NCBI RefSeq assembly: GCF_026646375.1
Contig: NZ_JAIPPU010000001.1
Location: 1 to 64,000 of the forward strand
Source: Acetobacterium wieringae
GTDB lineage: Bacteria > Bacillota > Clostridia > Eubacteriales > Eubacteriaceae
Direction of reading: 5' to 3'
DNA: 64,000 nt
Position 1 is the first letter of the stretch, and every line of letters starts with the position of its first letter. The notes below the pieces were generated by a model, which had not been told where the DNA came from, ran no database searches, and worked only from the letters and a program-made list of their open reading frames with translations. Of this stretch, positions 57,423-64,000 are shown one piece after another. The position numbers and the translations under genes were made by a program.

Positions 57423-58544
57423 ATGAAAAAGGATGAAATCGCAATTGTCGATGATGAACCCATCAATTTAATGATTTTAAAAAAACTGCTGAGTCCCTCT
57501 TTTCAGATTCGGGCTTATAAATCCGGAGCGGAGTTGCTTCATTCGGTTAAAAAGGGAATTCAGCCAGATTTAATTCTGATGGATATCATTATGCCGGGAA
57601 TGGACGGCTACGAGACCCTTTCAGAATTACGCAAAGACCCGGATAATCGGGGAATTCCGGTCATTTATATTACTGCCCTGGATAGTTTGATTGACGAAGA
57701 AAAGGGGTTTTACTTGGGGGCGGTTGATTACATCACCAAGCCCTTTCGTCCGGGGATTGTACTAGCCAGAGTCAATGCCCATCTGGAACTCAAACATGCC
57801 AGAGACCGGCTTAAAAATCAGAATGAGTGGCTGGAGGCCGAGGTTAAGCGACGGATGGTTGAAAATCAGCTGATTCAGGACACAACCTTGAATGTTTTTG
57901 CAGAATTGGTTGAAACCCGGGACAATGATACGGCCGATCATGTTATGCGAACCCAGAATTACGTCCGGATTATCGCAGAGCGTTTGCAGAAGCATGAACG
58001 GTTTGCGAATCACTTGAGTACAGAAGTAATCGAACGGATTGTAAAGGCAGCGCCCCTCCATGATATTGGTAAGATCGGCATTCCTGATGCCATTTTATTA
58101 AAGCCGGGGAAGCTTAACAATGAGGAATATCAAGTGATGAAGAATCACTGTAAAATCGGTGGCAATGCCATTCGGCTGGCAATCAATAAAACGCTGTCAG
58201 GTAACCAGGCAGAAAACAAACTGGGCGAAGTAACAGCCTTATCTTTTTTGGAAGAGGCTGAAAAAATCATGAATTATCATCATGAACGCTGGGATGGCAA
58301 AGGTTATCCGGACGAATTGTATGGTGATGAAATTCCGTTGTCTGCCCGGATTATGGCATTGGCTGACGTTTTTGATGCCCTCACCACGGTACGGCCATAT
58401 AAAAAAGCCTGGCGTGTGGAGGCGGTGATTGATTATATTTTGGAACAGAAAGGGTTGCAGTTTGATCCGGATGTGGTGGAAGCTTTTGAAGCCGAAATTG
58501 AATCTTTTATACAAGTTATGAGCCAAGGACAGCCGAGAAAATAA
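57423..58544 (+). CDS. Response regulator with HD-GYP output
   Basis: A 373-residue protein: receiver domain (about 1-120, IVDDEPIN and phospho-acceptor in LILMDIIMPGMDG), a coiled linker and an HD-GYP domain with LHDIGKIGIPDAIL and HHERWDGKGYPDEL. It should hydrolyse cyclic di-GMP when phosphorylated. The neighbouring histidine kinase gene, 36 bases downstream, is its probable partner. GAGAGGGAAGT precedes the ATG. All motifs of the phosphodiesterase are intact. Confidence 0.93.
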   Translation: MKKDEIAIVDDEPINLMILKKLLSPSFQIRAYKSGAELLHSVKKGIQPDLILMDIIMPGMDGYETLSELRKDPDNRGIPVIYITALDSLIDEEKGFYLGAVDYITKPFRPGIVLARVNAHLELKHARDRLKNQNEWLEAEVKRRMVENQLIQDTTLNVFAELVETRDNDTADHVMRTQNYVRIIAERLQKHERFANHLSTEVIERIVKAAPLHDIGKIGIPDAILLKPGKLNNEEYQVMKNHCKIGGNAIRLAINKTLSGNQAENKLGEVTALSFLEEAEKIMNYHHERWDGKGYPDELYGDEIPLSARIMALADVFDALTTVRPYKKAWRVEAVIDYILEQKGLQFDPDVVEAFEAEIESFIQVMSQGQPRK

Positions 58545-58580
58545 TCGAATGCGGCAAGAATCAGAAGGGTGGAGAGATAG

Positions 58581-61500
58581 ATGGCAGATCAAGCCAACAC
58601 TGGATTGGGTCACCGAGAGAAAATTATTAATCAATTGTATCTTCATACGGAGCTGATCAGGGAAATGAGCCAGATGGAGTCTGGGATCAATGGTGATATT
58701 GAACGTTTTTCAGAAGAAATAACCGAACTTTTGGGCAATCGGTTGGATGTAGATCGGGTTTCTATCTGGCAATATGATGATGAAATAACGATGATGGAAT
58801 GTCTGGATCTTTATGTGAAAAAAGACAAAATTCATTTAAAAAAAATGACTATGAATCGGGTTGATCAACCATTGACCTTTGAGTATCTGATAAAAAACAG
58901 GTATATGATTATTGATGACAAATCGGTCGAATCCCAGGAAAAAGACTATTGGCAGGCGTATATGAAACCCTTGGGGGGAACGACCTTGTTGGTTTGCAGT
59001 ATTTTATGCAATGGCAAAGCGATTGGCTCGATTGGTTTTATGTATGTTAAACGAAGTCACGAGTGGGGAAGTAATGAAATCACATTTGGCTGTCATCTCG
59101 CCGATCAGATCGGAACAGCCTTTTTAAACCGGGAGAGAATGGAGATAACCCAGGCATTGAGAAAGAGCGAAGCATTTTTAAATCGTGCTCAGCAGGTTTC
59201 AAAAACAGGCCATTGGTATTTCGATATCAAGGCAGACCGTCTAACCTGGTCAGACGAGACCTATCGAATTTTCGGTGTCGAAATCGGAACGCCACAAACG
59301 TTCGAATCATATATGGGGTTTGTTTATCCTGATGATCGGCAGAAGCTTAAAGGAATATGGATAGAAAAATCCGGGACGGGTCAAGCGTTTTCTGTACTTC
59401 ATCGGATTGTTGCCGACGACCAAATTCGTTGGGTGGAAGAACGATCAGAATTTGAGTATGATCAACAGGGTAAGCCGATTGCCAGTTGGGGTACTGTTAC
59501 GGATGTGACGGAAAAGATGAACTACCTAAAAGAACTGGAGAATTACCAAAAGCATCTCGAAGATATGGTTATTTCCAGAACCACTGACTTGGAGAAGGCA
59601 AAGCTTGATGCAGAAACCGCTAATCAGGCCAAAAGCGCCTTCCTGTCCAATATGAGCCATGAAATTCGAACCCCCATGAACGCAATTATTGGCCTTTCCC
59701 ATCTGATCCGAAGGGATCCTCTGACCATGCGTCAGGAGGAACAACTTGATAAGCTGACAGAAGCAGCGAATCACTTACTTCATATTATAAATGATGTGCT
59801 GGACCTTTCGAAAATAGAAGCCGGAAAGATGCAGTTGGATACCCATGATTTTGAACCCACCCGGGAAATCGACCGGGTCTGCAATATTATTGGGGATGAA
59901 GCAGCAAAAAAAAATCTGAACATCCTGGTGGATGTGGATCATATTCCTACGGTTTTACAAGGTGATTCAATTCGTTTTGGCCAAATACTTCTTAATTTGA
60001 TGAGCAATGCAGTGAAGTTTACCGAAATGGGCAGTATCAAGATCATAGCTCGAATCATTAATCAGGATCATAAACAGATTCGCCTACGCTTTGAGGTTTG
60101 TGATACCGGAATCGGGATGTCAAAAAATCAGATCAATAAGCTTTTTCAGGACTTCGTCCAGGCCGATGAATCGATGACCCGTCTATACGGGGGGACTGGT
60201 CTGGGACTGGCAATCAGTTCCCGGTTGGTGAAATTCTTAGGGGGGGAAATTGGGGTTACCAGTGAGTTGGGGGTGGGAAGCCAGTTTTGGTTTGAGTTGC
60301 CATTTGAAAAATCAACGTCGCTTCCTAAAAATAGAATCAATATCACAGCTTCAGAAACAATGCGGGTATTGGTGATTGATGATATGCAAGAGGCCCGGGA
60401 GTTAATGGTTAGTATGCTTTCTGATTTTGGGATTCAATGTGAAGCAGCTAGCACAGGGAAAGAGGGACTGGCAGCCGTCAAGAAGGCTGATCAGATGATA
60501 AATCCCTATCGTCTGGTATTGATGGATATGAAAATGCCGGAGATGGATGGGATTGACACGGCGCTGATATTGCAAGCGCTGGAATTGAAGACCCGTCCAG
60601 CAGTTTATTTGATCACCGGGTATGGTAATCAAATTTCTGCTGAAGAAGCTCGGCGGGCAGGGATCAGCCGGATTCTCGTTAAACCTATGACACCCTCAAC
60701 GCTCAATGACGCTTTAATGGAATTGCTGGATGACAATCTGGATGCCCAGATATCTTCATCTCTTAATGATTTGGAGGCGCGTTTAAAACAATATCAACCA
60801 ATAGATATATTGATTGTTGAAGACAATCAGATTAATCGGGAAATTGTCAGTCAGCTTTTGGAGCCCTTTAACTTCAAGATCGAACTGGCTGAAAATGGCC
60901 ATGACGCACTTGATCGGATTACTCAGAAAAAGTTTGATTTAATCCTGATGGATGTTCAGATGCCAGTTATGGACGGCTTGGCGGCAACGACAAAGATCAG
61001 AAATTTGCCGGGTTGGGACGCAGTTCCCATTTTGGCGATGACCGCTAACGCTTTTGAAGAAGACCGGAGAAAATGTATTGAAGCAGGAATGAATGATCAC
61101 CTGGTCAAACCAGTGGAACCGGAGATTTTATACAAGAGTCTGATCAAATGGTTGCCAGTTCGAAAAGCTCAATCGGATTATAAAGATAAGCCCCGAAGTC
61201 ATGTGGAAAAAGACTTGGTCAGGCAAGTAATGGTGTCGCCGGATAGTCAAAATCAGTTAAAAATTCTGCGGCAGATAGATGGATTGAATGTGGAAATCGG
61301 ATTGAGAATTCTTGGCGGTGATGCCGCTGTTTATTTGCGACTGGTCCAACAGTTTGCGCAGAAATGTCAGGCCGATGCCAATCATATTATAAGACAGAAT
61401 GCCGCTGAGAATTACCCGAGCGTTTTACAGACGGTTCATTCAATCAAGGGAGTGGCAGGAAATCTGGGGGCTATAAAAATTCAGGAGCTGGCGGCTGATC

Positions 61501-61856
61501 TTGAGCAGGCAGTTCGAATCGGATCAGGAAAAGAGCAGCTGGAAAAACAGATCAATCACTTTGTTAATGTGTTAAGCGGCTTTGTCGAGGCTCTGCCAAA
61601 AGAAGAAAACACGCCTGAAAGTATTGAATATGCTGATGTAAACAAGAGTACTGTCGATGCGATTATGAGCCAGTTGATTGTATTGCTTGAAAATAATGAT
61701 ACGGATGCCTATGACTTATTCGAAGAACACAAAGATCAACTGATCCGCGCATTGGGAAATGCTGTCTATGGACTGGAACAACAAATTAATGAATTTGATT
61801 ATCTGGAAGCCCTGGAAACGTTAAGGACGATCTTGACAAAACAAGGAAAAGTTTAG
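58581..61856 (+). CDS. Hybrid histidine kinase, GAF-PAS-HK-REC-REC-Hpt
   Basis: A 1091-residue soluble sensor kinase. Domains in order: GAF (about 40-195), PAS (about 205-320), HisKA with His360 in [10 protein letters not shown], HATPase (about 465-585), a receiver with Asp649 ([11 protein letters not shown]), a second receiver with Asp791 ([11 protein letters not shown]), and Hpt with His953 in VHSIKG. No membrane helices are seen, so the signal is cytoplasmic. The phosphate could pass through Hpt to the HD-GYP regulator encoded just upstream. GTGGAGAG precedes the ATG. Confidence 0.93.
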   Translation: MADQANTGLGHREKIINQLYLHTELIREMSQMESGINGDIERFSEEITELLGNRLDVDRVSIWQYDDEITMMECLDLYVKKDKIHLKKMTMNRVDQPLTFEYLIKNRYMIIDDKSVESQEKDYWQAYMKPLGGTTLLVCSILCNGKAIGSIGFMYVKRSHEWGSNEITFGCHLADQIGTAFLNRERMEITQALRKSEAFLNRAQQVSKTGHWYFDIKADRLTWSDETYRIFGVEIGTPQTFESYMGFVYPDDRQKLKGIWIEKSGTGQAFSVLHRIVADDQIRWVEERSEFEYDQQGKPIASWGTVTDVTEKMNYLKELENYQKHLEDMVISRTTDLEKAKLDAETANQAKSAFLSNMSHEIRTPMNAIIGLSHLIRRDPLTMRQEEQLDKLTEAANHLLHIINDVLDLSKIEAGKMQLDTHDFEPTREIDRVCNIIGDEAAKKNLNILVDVDHIPTVLQGDSIRFGQILLNLMSNAVKFTEMGSIKIIARIINQDHKQIRLRFEVCDTGIGMSKNQINKLFQDFVQADESMTRLYGGTGLGLAISSRLVKFLGGEIGVTSELGVGSQFWFELPFEKSTSLPKNRINITASETMRVLVIDDMQEARELMVSMLSDFGIQCEAASTGKEGLAAVKKADQMINPYRLVLMDMKMPEMDGIDTALILQALELKTRPAVYLITGYGNQISAEEARRAGISRILVKPMTPSTLNDALMELLDDNLDAQISSSLNDLEARLKQYQPIDILIVEDNQINREIVSQLLEPFNFKIELAENGHDALDRITQKKFDLILMDVQMPVMDGLAATTKIRNLPGWDAVPILAMTANAFEEDRRKCIEAGMNDHLVKPVEPEILYKSLIKWLPVRKAQSDYKDKPRSHVEKDLVRQVMVSPDSQNQLKILRQIDGLNVEIGLRILGGDAAVYLRLVQQFAQKCQADANHIIRQNAAENYPSVLQTVHSIKGVAGNLGAIKIQELAADLEQAVRIGSGKEQLEKQINHFVNVLSGFVEALPKEENTPESIEYADVNKSTVDAIMSQLIVLLENNDTDAYDLFEEHKDQLIRALGNAVYGLEQQINEFDYLEALETLRTILTKQGKV

Positions 61857-61893
61857 GCAACCCGTCGTGGTGGCGCTTTAAATCAAGGGAATA

Positions 61894-61935
61894 CCCTCGC
61901 AGAAAAAATCTTCAGTGAGGGATTTTTCATTTTTT
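61894..61935 (+). terminator. Terminator after the hybrid kinase
   Basis: CCCTCGC pairs with GTGAGGG (one G-U) around a 14-base loop, followed by two T-rich stretches. Confidence 0.75.
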
Positions 61936-62080
61936 TGCGACTACCTTATTAAATCAGCATGATGGTAATCATAGAATTCTTTTGTTAGAATAAGAATAGA
62001 TGATGCTTGAAAACCGGTTAACAGGGATTATCTTTTCAGAAATACCATCAACATGATGAATAATAACAGAGGAGAACAAG

Positions 62081-62512
62081 ATGAAGAAAAAGATCAATAA
62101 AAAAGCAAAAAAAGTAATACAGGTCTGGCTGGGTTTGACTTTATGCATCGCCACCATTTTTATGCTGACAGCTTGTGGTGAGTCAACTCCCATTGAAGGG
62201 ATGGTTATTTCCAATAAACCCTATAATAATGCGGCGGAAATTGAGAAAGCCGAACAGCCGGCAGATCTAAGCGTAGGCGACACGATCTATGGCAGCATCA
62301 GTTTGATTGAATCACCAAAGGGAATGAAATACCAAGCCAAATGGTTGTTGGATGACAAAGAAGTTATGGTTGATGAAAAAGCTATGGAAACGGACCAAAG
62401 AGGTGTGCTCATATTTCCATTGGAGGCAGACAAAACGACAGTTGGGATGTTAAAGCTGCAGATCCTCTACAAAGATGCGGTTTTGGCAGAAAAAGAAGTG
62501 CAGATTAAATAA
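62081..62512 (+). CDS. Small lipoprotein of unknown function
   Basis: A 143-residue protein. The N-terminus has a charged stretch (KKKINKKAKK), a hydrophobic segment and a lipobox-like MLTACGES with the cysteine near residue 31. The mature part is beta-rich by appearance (GTIYG..., YQAKWLLDDKEV, KLQILYKDA), resembling an Ig-like fold. I do not recognise the family. AGAGGAGAACAAG precedes the ATG. It stands before an ECF sigma factor operon and may belong to the same regulon. Confidence 0.7.
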   Translation: MKKKINKKAKKVIQVWLGLTLCIATIFMLTACGESTPIEGMVISNKPYNNAAEIEKAEQPADLSVGDTIYGSISLIESPKGMKYQAKWLLDDKEVMVDEKAMETDQRGVLIFPLEADKTTVGMLKLQILYKDAVLAEKEVQIK

Positions 62513-62552
62513 TTTTGACTAAAAAATCGGTTGGGGATATTGAGGTAGCAAA

Positions 62553-63092
62553 ATGAGCAAGGAAAATTGTGAAAAGAAATTCAAAAGAATATATGCCCAA
62601 TACGTTGATGAAATCTATCAATATGTTTTTTTGCGAACCGGGATAAATGTAGGAATTGCCGAAGATCTTACCCAGGAAATATTTTTGGATGTATTTAAAG
62701 GTTTGAGTCGATTCAAGGGTTTATGTTCAGAACGAACCTGGGTGTATAAAATCACTAAAAACAAGGTTAATGATTTTTATCGAAAACAGTATCGACATCT
62801 GGAACCGATCCCCCTTGAGGATGACTTAACTGTGGAAATTAGTGATCCGAAACAGGATATGGATACCTTAGTTGAAAAAACATTTTCCAGCGCAGACATT
62901 ATCGATTGCCTGAATCAACTCCCAGAACATTATAAGCTGGTTCTATTGCTAAAATACATCGATGACAGAAGTGTTAAGGAGATTGCAACGATTACCAATA
63001 AATCGCCTAAGGCCGTTGAAAACATATTGTTGCGGGCGAGAGCCGGATTTATCAAAGTCTATCAAACCCTGAAAGCAGAGGAGATACGATGA
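62553..63092 (+). CDS. ECF-type RNA polymerase sigma factor
   Basis: A 179-residue sigma-70 family protein with region 2 (YVDEIYQYVFLRTG and AEDLTQEIFLDVFKGLSRF) and region 4 (LPEHYKLVLLLKYIDDRSVKEIATITNKSPKAVEN). No region 1 or 3, so it is an ECF sigma factor. It overlaps the following small gene as ATGA, a place usually held by an anti-sigma factor. GAGGTAGC precedes the ATG. Its target promoter is unknown; autoregulation is likely. Confidence 0.9.
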   Translation: MSKENCEKKFKRIYAQYVDEIYQYVFLRTGINVGIAEDLTQEIFLDVFKGLSRFKGLCSERTWVYKITKNKVNDFYRKQYRHLEPIPLEDDLTVEISDPKQDMDTLVEKTFSSADIIDCLNQLPEHYKLVLLLKYIDDRSVKEIATITNKSPKAVENILLRARAGFIKVYQTLKAEEIR

Positions 63093-63361
63093 AAAACGAT
63101 CGTGATGATTTTATCAAAAAAGCCTTCAAATCCCTTGATGAAGGTTCAAAACCAAGTCAAAAACAAAAACAGGAGATGCTGGATAGGTTATTGATCCAGG
63201 CACAAATCGAGGAAACCGCAGGATTGGGGCGATACCGAAACCTGGTAACAAACTATCCCTGGCGATTCGGGTTTGGTGTATCGGCCATTCAGGCGGTATT
63301 GTTTACACTGATGTTTGGCGCAAACTATACGAATTTTGTTTTACAATTACTGGGGAGGTAA
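63089..63361 (+). CDS. Small membrane protein, possible anti-sigma factor
   Basis: A 90-residue protein: a charged N-terminal part (1-60, with SQKQKQEMLDRLLIQAQ) and one hydrophobic C-terminal helix (about 66-85). It overlaps the sigma factor gene by four bases, which suggests that it binds and controls it at the membrane. It has no recognisable zinc anti-sigma motif (HxxxCxxC). GAGGAGATAC precedes the ATG. Role is inferred from position only. Confidence 0.65.
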   Translation: MKNDRDDFIKKAFKSLDEGSKPSQKQKQEMLDRLLIQAQIEETAGLGRYRNLVTNYPWRFGFGVSAIQAVLFTLMFGANYTNFVLQLLGR

Positions 63362-63363
63362 AA

Positions 63364-63933
63364 ATGGAGATTTTTTTAGAAATGCTTAATCGACCAGTAG
63401 AAGCTTTCAAGCGCAGAAATGAAAAGCTAGCCTGGAGCTTGGTGGGTATTACCATTTTAATTGTAACTGTATTTGATGTGATGATGAACGATCTGGTAAA
63501 CGGTAGCGATTACCCGGTGGAGATCAATTTACTTAAGCTCTTATTGTTGGCGGGTTTGGGGGTGGTGACCTATCTGGGCATTTGCGGAATGCTCTGGGGC
63601 GTCTGCAAGTTACTGGGCAGTCAAACCAGGATTAGTGTTTATGTCAAAACGTGGGGATTGACTTATCTTCCAACGATAATTTGTGGAGTCACAGTGGTTC
63701 TGGTAGAAGTATATTTCACACTTTTCTGGAATAATTCCATTTGGGGATTTATACTTAACATTTTGTTTGTGGGGATTTTAATCTGGAAAACGATTCTTTA
63801 TGTGGTGTTTTTAAAAGAGGTAGCCGGACTGGAAGGTAAGAAATTGATGATAGCATTTGTGCTTTGCGGTATTGGGATTCTAATCCTGGCTTTTTTGAAT
63901 GTGCGTTTGGGATTGAAAACCCCGATTCTTTAA
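63364..63933 (+). CDS. Yip1-family membrane protein
   Basis: A 189-residue integral membrane protein with five predicted helices and the layout of bacterial Yip1-domain proteins (N-terminal FLEMLNRPVEAFKR, then the helical bundle). Its function is unknown. GGGGAGG precedes the ATG, two bases after the small anti-sigma-like gene, so the three genes form one operon. It may be part of the envelope response controlled by the sigma factor. Confidence 0.75.
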   Translation: MEIFLEMLNRPVEAFKRRNEKLAWSLVGITILIVTVFDVMMNDLVNGSDYPVEINLLKLLLLAGLGVVTYLGICGMLWGVCKLLGSQTRISVYVKTWGLTYLPTIICGVTVVLVEVYFTLFWNNSIWGFILNILFVGILIWKTILYVVFLKEVAGLEGKKLMIAFVLCGIGILILAFLNVRLGLKTPIL

Positions 63934-64000
63934 GATGTTGCCGACCACACTAATGCTTTCTGTTAAAGTTCTTAAAGGGTGTGGTGATTAGGTTGGAATC

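Overview
The window looks like chromosomal DNA of an anaerobic, acetogenic clostridium of the Acetobacterium/Eubacterium type. This is an inference from gene content: a three-part corrinoid methyltransferase operon that would feed methyl groups to tetrahydrofolate, corrinoid uptake under a cobalamin riboswitch, a nickel/peptide-type uptake operon, and many Firmicute gene pairs (LytTR-DUF3021, DUF5320 next to a metallo-hydrolase, yjdF, tandem heterodimeric ABC exporters). Ribosome binding sites are strong, and TTG and GTG starts are common. I see no rRNA, tRNA, CRISPR, prophage or complete insertion sequence.

Layout. 1-2550: a secreted subtilisin-like protease on the minus strand, preceded by four consecutive class-I cyclic di-GMP riboswitches, each with its own terminator, behind one good promoter; then a YdcF-like membrane protein. 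2.8-8 kb: an NSS symporter, a choloylglycine-hydrolase-like amidase, an O6-alkylguanine DNA alkyltransferase and a GGDEF-EAL protein. 8.1-11.6 kb: a heterodimeric ABC exporter with one degenerate ATP site. 11.7-20.7 kb: two promoter-hairpin modules, then a five-gene nickel/peptide ABC importer followed by a CydDC-like ABC pair. 21-22.6 kb: DUF5320, a metallo-hydrolase and a flavin reductase. 22.7-26.9 kb: a cobalamin riboswitch, a methyltransferase and a BtuCDF-type importer. 27-28 kb: yjdF with its leader, and thioredoxin. 28-34 kb: LytTR, DUF3021, a class-C beta-lactamase-like hydrolase, a Crp-family regulator, a GNAT protein, and a TlpA/CcdA/DUF6132 redox operon. 34.7-38.1 kb: a TPP riboswitch and thiM-thiE-HAD-thiD. 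38.2-40.6 kb: a PAS-GGDEF-HD-GYP protein. 40.7-44.8 kb: a Zur-like regulator, a zinc ABC importer and an EamA transporter with a very histidine-rich tail. 45-48.5 kb: a TetR regulator and the methyltransferase operon. 48.8-52.9 kb: HelD, two gene remnants, and pdxS-pdxT. 53-57.3 kb: a P-type ATPase and two TrkA-like proteins. 57.4-61.9 kb: an HD-GYP response regulator and a large hybrid histidine kinase. 62-64 kb: a lipoprotein and an ECF sigma factor operon.

Two themes connect the genes. The first is cyclic di-GMP: three turnover proteins lie in the same window as a four-aptamer riboswitch array that should control an exported protease. The second is metal and cofactor supply for acetogenic C1 metabolism: nickel, corrinoid, zinc, thiamine and pyridoxal phosphate. 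The strongest candidates for something new are the quadruple cyclic di-GMP riboswitch array and the duplicated hairpin leaders before the nickel/peptide operon. The zinc-locus EamA protein with a histidine tail comes next.
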